The notes beneath the pieces are model-generated. The model saw only the letters and a program-made list of their open reading frames with translations, did no database searches and had not been told where the DNA came from. A stretch of DNA of 11,158 nucleotides. Source: Methylocapsa sp. Lineage in GTDB: Bacteria > Pseudomonadota > Alphaproteobacteria > Rhizobiales > Beijerinckiaceae. The position numbers and the translations under genes were made by a program. This document shows, piece after piece, positions 1 through 6,586 of the stretch. The stretch covers positions 1 through 11,158 of the forward strand of contig JAFMSB010000030.1 in NCBI GenBank assembly GCA_017353815.1, written 5' to 3'. Positions within the stretch are counted from its first letter, which is position 1. Each line of letters opens with the position of its first letter.

Positions 1-38
1 AGAAGGAATCACGGGGCGGTCTTCCAATGCCACGGCCG

Positions 39-55
39 GCGAGGCCTTGCCTCGC
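39..55 (-). terminator. Stem-loop at the end of the membrane-protein gene
   Basis: GCGAGGC (39-45) and GCCTCGC (49-55) form a perfect 7-bp stem around a 3-base loop. On the minus strand the stem begins at the last base of the stop codon of the upstream membrane-protein gene (TAG at 57-55). No T-tract follows, so it is not a standard rho-independent terminator. It may instead protect the 3' end of the mRNA or be incidental. Nothing recognisable lies in bases 1-38. Confidence 0.35.
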
Positions 56-585
56 TAGCGCCGCCACAATGCAAGGCCAACCCCGATAACCGCGGCCGCA
101 ATCAGAAACAAAAACAGCGCGGACTGTTTGAGCCAGACAACCGCCGGCACCGCAAGGGCCATGGCTAAGCCGAGAAAGATAATCTGCAGCGAGGTGTTGA
201 TGCCGGCGAGGAAGGTGCCAAGCGCCAGAAGCAGTAACATTGTCAGGCCCGTCGCCGGGGCCGTCAGCATTCTTTGGACGCCGGGCAATAGCACGATGTT
301 CATCGCAACGAGGATAGCAGCCCAATGGGCCGCTTGCTTCCAAATCAGCTGGACGTGGCCGCGCCTGTCGGAAATGGTTGACCAAGTCGAAATAACGCAC
401 AGAACACCGACAGCGATCGCCAAAGCTTCCCAAAAGCCGTAAAGCGGCTGGTGCGCCACGCTGGTGTAGGCAACGCCAAAGAGCGTGACCAGAAGCACCA
501 CAATATAGGGGAGCCGCCGCCGTAGAAAGCTTTCCCACAAGCCGGGAGGCCCGACGGAAACCTCAGCAATGGGGGGCTCGCTCAT
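55..585 (-). CDS. Six-helix integral membrane protein of unknown function
   Basis: This encodes 176 residues if it starts at the ATG at 585. The open frame extends upstream to a TTG at 648, but that stretch reads as non-coding, and MSEPPIAEV is a more natural cytoplasmic N-terminus. The Shine-Dalgarno sequence is weak (GAGAA). About six hydrophobic segments are visible, near residues 25-43, 52-68, 86-102, 113-129, 133-151 and 155-174. Short basic loops (RRR near 22-24, DRRGH near 73-77) fit a cytoplasmic N-terminus. There is no catalytic motif, cysteine cluster or soluble domain, and I do not recognise the family. It lies downstream of the small exported protein on the same strand, about 175 bases away, so co-transcription is possible but not shown. 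That it is a membrane protein is secure; its function is unknown. Confidence 0.72.
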   Translation of the reverse strand: MSEPPIAEVSVGPPGLWESFLRRRLPYIVVLLVTLFGVAYTSVAHQPLYGFWEALAIAVGVLCVISTWSTISDRRGHVQLIWKQAAHWAAILVAMNIVLLPGVQRMLTAPATGLTMLLLLALGTFLAGINTSLQIIFLGLAMALAVPAVVWLKQSALFLFLIAAAVIGVGLALWRR

Positions 586-760
586 AGGCACACCGTTCTC
601 GAATGAGGCCGGCCTGAGGGCGCGCGGGGCCGTTAGCACGATAAGCAACGCGGCCCTCTCGCTCTCAGCCGCGACTGACGGTCTCCTCGTGGGCGCTCAG
701 CCGGGAGTTGTCCCGCACAACGGCCCGGCTGCGCTATCTGCGGCGCACAAGCCGATACCA

Positions 761-1009
761 CTAATAGGTTTTGCACACCTCTTTTCCATGGACGTGCTTG
801 CAATGTGTCCGGCGGCGGCTGCGCGGACGGCGGCGGCCAGAGACAAAAACGGATTTTTCGAGTGGCCTTGCTGGCCTGACACCTTCAGGCGTGGGAACTT
901 CGAGCGGCGCGGAATCGGCTTGACCTGGCGCCAGAACAAATCCAGAGGTAGCAACGGCAACAACGCCGAGCAGGGTCCTCAGCATCGCGCGGCGATCAAT
1001 CATCTTCAT
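761..1009 (-). CDS. Small exported Arg-rich protein with Tat-like leader
   Basis: This is an 82-residue protein. The start is well supported: GGAGG sits upstream of ATG at 1009 and a good promoter lies just beyond. The N-terminus has a twin-arginine-like pattern (DRRAMLR, residues 5-11), a hydrophobic stretch at about 12-27 and a possible cleavage site after ADSA (34). The RR is not followed by the full F-L-K consensus, so export by Sec is also possible. The mature part is about 48 residues: a Pro-rich linker, an Arg cluster (59-67) and a short tail with two cysteines (C70 and C79) around KHVHGKEV. From memory, small exported proteins with basic, Cys-containing tails are frequent in Rhizobiales and lack an assigned function. 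The tail could bind a metal or a polyanion, but this is inference. Confidence 0.68.
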   Translation of the reverse strand: MKMIDRRAMLRTLLGVVAVATSGFVLAPGQADSAPLEVPTPEGVRPARPLEKSVFVSGRRRPRSRRRTHCKHVHGKEVCKTY

Positions 1010-1038
1010 TGATTTCCTCCGTCTCTATTTACTAAAGC

Positions 1039-1067
1039 TTTATAGCGCGGCCGATAGGCAAAGTCCA
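1039..1067 (-). promoter_or_regulatory. Promoter of the small exported protein gene
   Basis: On the minus strand, TGGACT (1067-1062) is followed after exactly 17 bases by TATAAA (1044-1039). Matches to the sigma-70 consensus are 4/6 and 5/6. Transcription would start near 1032, leaving a leader of about 23 bases with a GGAGG ribosome site before the ATG at 1009. It is one of the best promoter matches in the window and suggests a well-expressed gene. Confidence 0.6.
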
Positions 1068-1158
1068 CGGCCGTTGTGGCAGCCGCGGAAGGTTTCGCGT
1101 GGGAGCACCTAACTCGCGCTTCAAATATCCTTATGGAGTCAGACGGTGCGGTGCTTAA

Positions 1159-1515
1159 TCATGATCCGTCATATTCGGCCCAGCAGTCCGGTGTCTCGAA
1201 GATAATGACGCTCGAAAGCAAAGCGAGTTCCGGCTTCATCTGCCGCCAGATCCATTTGGCAATATTTTCCGCTGTCGGATTTTCGAGCCCTTCGATCTTG
1301 TTCAAGTAACGATGGTCCAAGCGATCGAGCAGCGGCCTGAAGGCGGATTCAATTGCAAAAAAATCGGCAACAAAGCCAGTGATTGGATCAACAGGGCCGT
1401 CAAGCCGCAATTCCACGCGATAGGAATGCCCATGAAATTCCCGGCAGCGGTGGCCTTCGCCGGCATTGGGGAGGTGATGCGCCGCCTCGAACCGGAAGGC
1501 TTGGGAAATCCTCAT
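1159..1515 (-). CDS. queD: 6-carboxy-5,6,7,8-tetrahydropterin synthase
   Basis: QueD converts 7,8-dihydroneopterin triphosphate to 6-carboxytetrahydropterin, the first committed step towards 7-deazaguanines (queuosine). The 118 residues match the usual length of about 120. The family signature is complete. Zinc ligands are H13 (FEAAH), H28 and H30 (FHGHS). The catalytic Cys is C24 in GHRCREFHGH, and the catalytic Asp-His pair is D67-H68 in LDHRYLN. The substrate-binding Glu is E107 in FET, and PTAEN (80-84) is the usual pterin-pocket segment. It starts 10 bases after the queE stop with only a weak ribosome site (GAAG), which suggests translational coupling to queE. No other pathway genes (queC, queF, folE) are in the window. 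GTP-cyclohydrolase-linked pterin synthases share the fold, but the CxxxHGH pattern and the queE partner favour QueD. Confidence 0.93.
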   Translation of the reverse strand: MRISQAFRFEAAHHLPNAGEGHRCREFHGHSYRVELRLDGPVDPITGFVADFFAIESAFRPLLDRLDHRYLNKIEGLENPTAENIAKWIWRQMKPELALLSSVIIFETPDCWAEYDGS

Positions 1516-1525
1516 GCAAAGTACT

Positions 1526-2161
1526 TCAAGGCAGGCCGATGAATTTGTGGGTCTGAAGGCTGAGCCGCCAGCGCGGATGTTTTAGGCAATAAGCGGTTGC
1601 CGCCTTTATATTGGCCGCAAGATTTGCGCCATCCATCGGCTGGAGCCAAAAATGAACGAAATCGAGGCCGGTCAAATCTTGCGGGTCTACGCCCTGTTGC
1701 GGAAAGACGAGTTTGAGCTCGGAGCCCGATTTCGCGACGAGCGGTGCATTTGCTTTTGGGCTGACGCAAATCCAATCAAGGCCCGCAGGCGGCAAGACCG
1801 TGCCGTTGGTTTCGACGGCGGCCTTAAAACCACGCCTATGGACCGCCGCGACAAGCCCTGAGTCGAGTTGCAGCAAGGGTTCGCCGCCTGTGAAGACGGC
1901 ATAGCGGCCTTGCCTGCCGCCTTCCCAGACGGCCTCGATTGCATCGGCAAGGGAATCTGCGGCCTCAAAAGTCCCGCCTCCGGGCCCCTCCGTCCCAACA
2001 AAATCCGTGTCGCAGAATTGACAAATGGCGCCCAAACGGTCCTTTTCCCGCCCCGACCAGAGATTGCAGCCGGTAAACCGGCAGAACACCGCCGCACGTC
2101 CAAAATGAGCGCCCTCGCCCTGCAAGGTGAGGTAGATTTCCTTTACGGCATATTTGGGCAT
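1526..2161 (-). CDS. queE: 7-carboxy-7-deazaguanine synthase (radical SAM)
   Basis: QueE uses S-adenosylmethionine and a [4Fe-4S] cluster to contract 6-carboxytetrahydropterin, the QueD product, to 7-carboxy-7-deazaguanine. The protein has 211 residues, typical for the family. The N-terminal substrate segment EIYLTLQGEG (8-17) is present. The cluster cysteines are C32, C47 and C50, a CX14CX2C arrangement. This is the expanded motif known from some proteobacterial QueE enzymes, not the ordinary radical-SAM CX3CX2C. The SAM-binding segment is FTGGEPLLQ (about 90-98), and ETNGT and SPKAN follow as expected. The ATG at 2161 is preceded by a poor ribosome site (AGGGCGGG). No clear promoter is visible in the short gap after trxA. 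It forms a two-gene unit with queD. Confidence 0.93.
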   Translation of the reverse strand: MPKYAVKEIYLTLQGEGAHFGRAAVFCRFTGCNLWSGREKDRLGAICQFCDTDFVGTEGPGGGTFEAADSLADAIEAVWEGGRQGRYAVFTGGEPLLQLDSGLVAAVHRRGFKAAVETNGTVLPPAGLDWICVSPKANAPLVAKSGSELKLVFPQQGVDPQDLTGLDFVHFWLQPMDGANLAANIKAATAYCLKHPRWRLSLQTHKFIGLP

Positions 2162-2229
2162 GCGCCCGCCCTGGTGGCAGTCATCCTCTTTCCCGCGGAT
2201 GGGGCGGCCAAAAGCCTTACGAAGGAACT

Positions 2230-2258
2230 AAAAAAAGGACCCCAGCTTGAGGCCCCTT
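2230..2258 (-). terminator. Rho-independent terminator of trxA
   Basis: About 20 bases after the trxA stop, the minus strand reads AAGGGGCCTC, a 5-base loop, then GGGGTCCTT and more T. The stem is nine pairs with two G-U pairs and one bulged G, and seven consecutive T (2236-2230) form or follow its 3' end. It would separate trxA from queE. Confidence 0.6.
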
Positions 2259-2277
2259 CTCCCGCACAATCAGGAAG

Positions 2278-2598
2278 TTAGATAGCCTCGGTAATCCACC
2301 TTTTCAATTCGCTTTTGGGGGCCGCTCCCACCTTTTGTGACGCCATTTTTCCGCCCTTGAACAGCATGAGCGTCGGAATGCTGCGGATGCCGTAGGAGCC
2401 CGCCACCTTAGGGTTTTCGTCGACGTTGAGCTTGGCGATAGTCACCTTGCCTTCCATTTCGTTGGCAATTTCCTCAAGCGCCGGCCCGATCATCTTGCAG
2501 GGGCCGCACCATTCGGCCCAGAAATCGACGACAACGGGGCCTTTTGCTCCCGTTACCTCGGTACTGAAATTGGTATCGGTGACTTTGACTGTGGCCAT
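2278..2598 (-). CDS. trxA: Thioredoxin
   Basis: This is a general cytoplasmic protein-disulfide reductase, itself recycled by thioredoxin reductase. The 106 residues have the standard length. The active site WCGPC is at residues 30-34. The buried Asp (D25 in VVDFWAEW) and the cis-proline (P75 in SIPT) are present, followed by the typical LFKGGK loop. The open frame continues upstream to 2844, but the ATG at 2598 is clearly the start: it has GGAAGAG at the right distance and gives the canonical N-terminus MATVKVTD. No signal peptide is present. In many Rhizobiales, trxA sits beside addA and folC (from memory). Here the neighbours are queE and an oxalate decarboxylase remnant, so this may be a relocated or second copy. 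It has its own candidate promoter and terminator and is probably transcribed alone. Confidence 0.95.
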   Translation of the reverse strand: MATVKVTDTNFSTEVTGAKGPVVVDFWAEWCGPCKMIGPALEEIANEMEGKVTIAKLNVDENPKVAGSYGIRSIPTLMLFKGGKMASQKVGAAPKSELKRWITEAI

Positions 2599-2653
2599 AA
2601 TTCTCTCTTCCGCGCTTAAGTTGCCGGGCAATGCCTGGCGGGTACTTGCGCGC

Positions 2654-2682
2654 AACGTAAGAAGGCAAGCGGACGGCGTCAA
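2654..2682 (-). promoter_or_regulatory. Candidate trxA promoter
   Basis: On the minus strand, TTGACG (2682-2677) and TACGTT (2659-2654) are separated by 17 bases. The -35 matches the consensus at 5/6; the -10 is weaker at 3/6. This would give a leader of roughly 50 bases before the trxA ATG at 2598. The rest of the gap to 2882 shows nothing recognisable. Confidence 0.42.
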
Positions 2683-2882
2683 CCCAGGTGGCGGCAGGGC
2701 TGCGCGGCAGCTTGAATTTCCGCCTGCGCCAAGAACGGACTCCCGGCTATCGCGCACGGTGTGATCCCGTCTCCTTACAATCACGATCGCGCTCGGCTTC
2801 CCAAAACCAAGCGGAAGGACCGAGAATGCGACGGCGGTAGTCATTGCCGCAGCACCAACTTCTTGATCGCTCCTTGGGCAGC

Positions 2883-3988
2883 TTACTTGGTCATGAACAC
2901 GTCCCGGCGCGGAAACTTCTTGAACACTGACGGTTCGACCGAGAAGTTGGCGGCGAGAACCTCAACCGGATTGCCGGCGATCCACTGGGACAGATTGATT
3001 GTCTGGTAGTGGCCGCTGTTGAAGACGATGAGGATACGCGCCTTTTCTCCACCAGCGTTCTCGATGGAATGGCCGAAGCCCTGCGGGATGTACCCAACAT
3101 CCCCTTTGCTCAGCGTTTCCTGGCGCCAACGTCCGCCCGACCCAAACAGGGTCACGCTGAACCTTCCGCTGAGGATGTATTGCCATTCGGCCGCATTGGG
3201 GTGCCAATGCAGCTCGCGGAGCGCGCCCGCTTCCATCTCGAGAACGACGCCTGTCATGGTCATCGAAACTGGAAATTGCGAGCCGTCGGCACGCCACTCG
3301 ATGCCGCCATCAAAGGTTTCGTACGGCTTCTGGGACAAGAGGTTGTATTTGTGGGTGAGTGGTGGAGGCTTCCAACCCTGCAGGGGCGGCGAAGCGACTG
3401 CAGGCGGTATCTTCCCTTTGGCGAAATAAACCTCCTGCTTCGGGAAATTCTCGAAGGTCGCCGCCGGAAGGCCGAAATTCTTGGCGAGCAGCTCCTTGGG
3501 TGTGTGGCCAATCCAGTCGGTAATGCTGAAGGTGCCGAATTCGGAGAAGTAGCCGTTATCGAAGACGAGAACGAAATGGCAGGGCCTGTCGCCCAGAGTC
3601 TCGATGACGTGACCGTGGCCGCGCGGGAATACCAGATGTCGCCGGGCTCGAATTCGTTGGTCTCCGAGCAGCCCTGGGGGTCAATGACGGTGATGCGCAC
3701 CCGTCCCTCGATGACGAAGGCCCACTCGGCCGCGGTGGCGTGCCAGTGGAGCTCTCGCATCACGCCCGGCTCCATCCGCATCGACACGCCCGCGATGCCT
3801 TTGGAGATTGGCAGCTGAAGCACGGTCGCCTCTTTGCCGTAGCTGCCTCCAATCGCGCGTCCTCCGGACTTTTCCAGCTCGAACCTGAAGGTCGGAAGCT
3901 CCTTTCCGGCGGTGACGGGATCTGGAATGTTGTTCTGGAAGCTGACGTCACCGCCTTCGGAGCTGATGAGGAGGCAGGACGAATACAC
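2883..3988 (-). pseudogene. oxdC: Oxalate decarboxylase (bicupin), broken by a one-base frameshift
   Basis: Intact enzymes of this family use Mn to convert oxalate to formate and CO2. The N-terminal part runs in one frame from a GTG at 3988 (AGGAG eight bases upstream) to about 3629. The rest runs in another frame without a stop to TAA at 2883. The join lies in DIWY(F)PRGHGH, where the minus strand reads TATTCCCGCG and one T appears lost near 3628-3630. Restoring it gives exactly 368 codons plus stop. Cupin 1 has HWHATAAEW and its fourth ligand in GHGH lies just after the break. Cupin 2 has HWHPNAAEW and GFGHSIEN. Without correction, translation enters a wrong frame and yields a protein without cupin 2. 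No ribosome site allows separate translation of the second half. The start lacks an export signal, although some homologues have one. Recent inactivation or a sequencing error are both possible. Confidence 0.85.
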
Positions 3989-4012
3989 GAAAGGATCTCC
4001 TGTCCGGCGCAC

Positions 4013-4421
4013 TTGAGTTCACCGGGGGTTTGATGCGTAGCCGCGCCCTTAGCCACGCCTATCGTGTTGCTACCATAAAAAGGCATGTGAGGCGCGCCGG
4101 GAGCAAGGATCGGGCCCGCGGAGGCTGTAGAGCATCTCGACCTGGATATTTCCAGTTCGGGCAACAAATCCGGGCATTCGCCGGTTGGATCGGCGGCCCA
4201 AGCGATGGTTCCGCAAAAGCGGATTCGAGTCGGTCGCTACGTCTTCGAGAGGGCGGAGATCGCCATGAATGCGCGGCCAGATGCTGCTGAGCCGGCCAAA
4301 GGCCGCCGACAACCGTCCTCTCCCAGCATGCGTCCTCTGATCGAGCCGGAAGCAGGAACTATCTGCGCCCGTCCGGCGTTGTCCCAAGGGATTCCGGCTA
4401 ACGTGCTACGAAGCGGCGGGG
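4013..4421. other. Gene-free spacer between oxdC remnant and L,D-transpeptidase
   Basis: This is about 400 bases between divergent genes. Open frames here (for example minus 4387-4070 and plus 4205-4471) have Arg/Ser/Pro-rich translations without domains, ribosome sites or signal peptides, and I treat them as chance. I see no tRNA, no long repeat and no clear promoter for either flank. A small hairpin with a 5-bp stem (CGGCC, AAA loop, GGCCG) lies at 4293-4305 and is probably incidental. The region must hold the promoters of both neighbours, but I could not locate them by eye. Confidence 0.5.
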
Positions 4422-4457
4422 CATATGCTCATTTCCGCAGCCCTGGAGGAGCATATG
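4422..4457 (+). promoter_or_regulatory. Inverted repeat covering the start codon of the L,D-transpeptidase
   Basis: CATATGCTC (4422-4430) and GAGCATATG (4449-4457) are perfect 9-base complements with an 18-base loop. In the mRNA the 3' arm contains the ATG start (4455-4457) and the last G of the GGAGG ribosome site (4445-4449). A folded transcript would therefore hide the start codon and part of the Shine-Dalgarno sequence. In DNA it could equally be an operator for a dimeric repressor. Neither role is demonstrated. Confidence 0.5.
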
Positions 4458-5135
4458 TGCATGTCCTTTAATCAATTTATTAGAATTGCGCTTTTGCTGA
4501 CCGCCATTGACGCGGCAATCGTCCTCTTTCCGGTGGTGGCTCATGCGGGCCCCGGCTTCCGCAGAGCGAATGACGCGGGAGTGGCCGGAGCCAAGAACGC
4601 CGCCGTTCTCGTCAATATCGACAAAACAAATCAAAAAATGACAGTTTTTTTGGATGGGGTAGAAAGATATGAATGGCCGGTATCAACTGGCCGGGCTGGA
4701 TATTCAACTCCATCGGGAACCTATACTGCCACCTCTATGAACAAAATTTGGTATAGCAAACAATGGGACAACTCCCCCATGCCCCATTCCATTTTCTTTA
4801 TGAAAGACGGGCATGCCATCCACGGCAGCTTTGAGGTAAGGAATCTTGGCAGACCCGTCTCGCACGGCTGCGTGCGTATCTCACCCCAGAATGCCGCCAC
4901 ACTTTATGAGCTGGTGGAGGAGAACGGCCTGGAGAATACGCGGGTAGTGGTGACGGGCGTCACGCCGGGCGGCGACTATAACGTCGCTAGGGCTCAGTCA
5001 AGTCCGCGCGGGCGATTTTACGGGCGTTCAGCTGACGTTCCTTATTACTACGGATCCCCGGGCTACTACGGATCTCAGGGCTACTACGGATCTCAGGGTT
5101 ACAATGGATGGCCATGGACCTATTCACATTGGTGA
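4455..5135 (+). CDS. Secreted L,D-transpeptidase (YkuD domain) with Tyr/Gly-rich tail
   Basis: L,D-transpeptidases cross-link peptidoglycan stem peptides (3-3 links) or attach proteins to it in the periplasm. The protein has 226 residues from the ATG at 4455, five bases after GGAGG; the ATG at 4461 is an alternative. A signal peptide ends at about AHA|GP (residues 29-31). The YkuD domain spans roughly residues 50-170. It begins with VLVNIDKTNQKMTVF, has the STGR...TPSGTYTA segment, and carries the catalytic motif with H123 in HGS and S136-H137-G138-C139-V140-R141. C139 is the nucleophile. The C-terminal 40 residues are low-complexity, with YYGSPG/YYGSQG repeats and a Trp-rich end, perhaps a wall or surface contact. 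Parts of the gene (about 4610-4760) are markedly AT-rich compared with its neighbours. It converges on metZ. The exact reaction (3-3 cross-linking or protein anchoring) cannot be told from the sequence. Confidence 0.9.
   Translation: MCMSFNQFIRIALLLTAIDAAIVLFPVVAHAGPGFRRANDAGVAGAKNAAVLVNIDKTNQKMTVFLDGVERYEWPVSTGRAGYSTPSGTYTATSMNKIWYSKQWDNSPMPHSIFFMKDGHAIHGSFEVRNLGRPVSHGCVRISPQNAATLYELVEENGLENTRVVVTGVTPGGDYNVARAQSSPRGRFYGRSADVPYYYGSPGYYGSQGYYGSQGYNGWPWTYSHW
5043..5114 (+). repeat. 18-bp tandem repeat in the L,D-transpeptidase tail
   Basis: The unit GGCTACTACGGATCTCAG occurs twice without change (5061-5078 and 5079-5096). A variant copy precedes it (5043-5060) and a degraded one follows (5097-5114). 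It encodes six-residue units of the type GYYGSQ. Because the unit is a whole number of codons, copy-number change would keep the frame. Confidence 0.85.
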
Positions 5136-5183
5136 AGCCCAATTCAATAGAGCTTTCTGGATGCATCTTCTGTAGTAGCAAAG

Positions 5184-5206
5184 CCGGCCTTGGGTCATAA
5201 GGCCGG
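5184..5206. terminator. Hairpin between convergent L,D-transpeptidase and metZ genes
   Basis: CCGGCCTT (5184-5191) and AAGGCCGG (5199-5206) form a perfect 8-bp stem with a 7-base loop. ATTT follows on the plus strand and CTTTG on the minus strand. It lies between two converging stop codons (5135 and 5258), so it probably serves as a bidirectional terminator despite short T-tracts. Confidence 0.65.
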
Positions 5207-5257
5207 ATTTCAAGCAAGCGCGCCACTGGCGGCAAAAGTCCCTGGCGCATCGCCCGC

Positions 5258-6484
5258 TCACTCTGCGGCAACGCCCTGGCGGTCGAGCACGGAAAGCGCC
5301 GAATCCAAATCGGCAATCAGGTCGGAAGCATCTTCCAGCCCGACGGAGAGCCGCACAAGCCCATCGGTGACCCCCAAAGCGGCCCTTGCCTCGGGCGTCA
5401 GCCTTTGATGTGTCGTTGTCGCCGGATGGGTAATGAGACTCTTGGCATCGCCAAGATTGTTCGCAATGGTGATGATCGAAAGCTCATTGCCAAACGCAAA
5501 GGCTGCTTTCTTGCCCCCGCGAACCTCGAATGAGACAAGCGTGCCGCCTCCGAGCATCTGCTTTTTGGCAAGTTCCACCTGGGGGTGGCCGGGCCGGAAG
5601 GGGTAGCGAACCTTCACGATGTGGCGGTGGGAGCCGAGAAAACCGGCAATCTGCTCCGCGCTCTTGGCCTGATGGCGGACACGGAGAGCGAGCGTGTCGA
5701 GCGATTTGAGGAAAACCCATGCGTTAAAAGGTGAAAGACATGTACCGATCTGCTTGTAAAAATTATGGATTTCGTTCTCGATGAGGTCACGGCCGCCAAG
5801 AATGATGCCGCCGAGACAGCGGCCGTGGCCGTCGATATGCTTTGTCGCGGAATAAACAACGCAGTCGGCCCCGAGCTTCAAGGGCTTTTGGAAGATTGGC
5901 GTCGCAAAGACGTTGTCGATGACAAGCCGGGCGCCATTTTTATGCGCGATCTCCGCAATGGCGGCTATGTCATAGACCTCGAGGCAGGGATTGGTGGGAG
6001 TCTCAAGGAAGAGAAGCTTGGTTTTGGGCCGCATGGCGGCGCGCCATTGGGAAAGATCCGCGCCATCGACGAGAGTTGACGGAACCCCGAATCGCGGCAG
6101 AAGCTCTTCGACCACATAGAGGCAGGCGCCGAACATGGCGCGCGCGGCAACCACATGATCGCCGGCCCTGAGCTGCGCCAGAAGCGCGGTTGTAACCGCC
6201 GCCATGCCGCTCGAAGTCGCGCGTGCGGCCTCTGCTCCTTCGAGCAGAGCCATGCGCTCCTGGAACATGTCGACGGTCGGATTGGAGTAGCGCGAATAGA
6301 CATAGCCCGCCTCGGCGCCCTTCATCCGCGCTTCGGCCGTCTCCATGTCCGGATAGGCATAGCCCTGGGTAAGAAACAGCGCCTCGGAGGTCTCGCCGAA
6401 TTGAGAGCGGTGGATGCCGCCATGGACGAGCTGAGTTGCTGGCTGCAGTTTTGTCATGTCGAGTTTTGGCCGGTGCGAAGGCAT
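5258..6484 (-). CDS. metZ: O-succinylhomoserine sulfhydrylase
   Basis: This is a PLP-dependent enzyme of the Cys/Met metabolism family that makes homocysteine directly from O-succinylhomoserine and sulfide, feeding methionine synthesis. The 408 residues match MetZ. Visible motifs in order are VHGG (20-23), YSRYSNPT (63-70, phosphate and substrate contact from the neighbouring subunit), SSGMAA (91-96, PLP phosphate), ETPTNP (161-166), VIDN (188-191, Asp to the pyridine nitrogen) and SATKHIDGHGR with the PLP lysine K215. NLGDAKSLITHPATTTH near the C-terminus is also typical. The ATG at 6484 has AAGGAAA upstream. It is divergent from dcd, an arrangement I recall for alphaproteobacteria. Cystathionine gamma-synthase and O-acetylhomoserine sulfhydrylase are close relatives; KHIDGHGR and the overall length favour MetZ. 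I found no convincing SAM-II riboswitch in its leader. Confidence 0.92.
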   Translation of the reverse strand: MPSHRPKLDMTKLQPATQLVHGGIHRSQFGETSEALFLTQGYAYPDMETAEARMKGAEAGYVYSRYSNPTVDMFQERMALLEGAEAARATSSGMAAVTTALLAQLRAGDHVVAARAMFGACLYVVEELLPRFGVPSTLVDGADLSQWRAAMRPKTKLLFLETPTNPCLEVYDIAAIAEIAHKNGARLVIDNVFATPIFQKPLKLGADCVVYSATKHIDGHGRCLGGIILGGRDLIENEIHNFYKQIGTCLSPFNAWVFLKSLDTLALRVRHQAKSAEQIAGFLGSHRHIVKVRYPFRPGHPQVELAKKQMLGGGTLVSFEVRGGKKAAFAFGNELSIITIANNLGDAKSLITHPATTTHQRLTPEARAALGVTDGLVRLSVGLEDASDLIADLDSALSVLDRQGVAAE

Positions 6485-6557
6485 GCGGTGTTTCCTTTAT
6501 CTCGGCCAGCGCGGCAGGGCGCATGCGGCCGCAGGCGTCAGGCAGCAGATGGGTGGC

Positions 6558-6586
6558 CTTTTAGCGATCGCCGCAATTTTGCTCAA
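6558..6586 (-). promoter_or_regulatory. Candidate metZ promoter
   Basis: On the minus strand, TTGAGC (6586-6581) and TAAAAG (6563-6558) are 17 bases apart, and each matches the consensus at 4/6. The start point would be near 6551, giving a leader of about 65 bases before the metZ ATG. The -35 box overlaps that of the candidate dcd promoter on the other strand. Confidence 0.4.

Noticed and set aside
2599..2844. N-terminal extension of thioredoxin by 82 codons
   Set aside because: The extension is Arg/Pro/Ser-rich without similarity. A ribosome site and canonical N-terminus occur at 2598, and a promoter-like sequence lies inside the extension.
2883..3338. Second cupin ORF as an independent single-cupin gene
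   Set aside because: Its frame continues upstream without a stop through residues typical of the OxdC linker and first cupin. The apparent TTG start has no ribosome site. It is the 3' part of the frameshifted gene.
3009..3818. 269-codon open frame on the plus strand
   Set aside because: It is antisense to the oxalate decarboxylase over its whole length, while the minus-strand translation matches the bicupin family with metal motifs. This frame has no domain and no ribosome site.
4013..4454. Export signal or extra N-terminus for the oxalate decarboxylase
   Set aside because: All three minus-strand frames upstream of 3988 were read. None gives a hydrophobic leader joined to the cupin frame.
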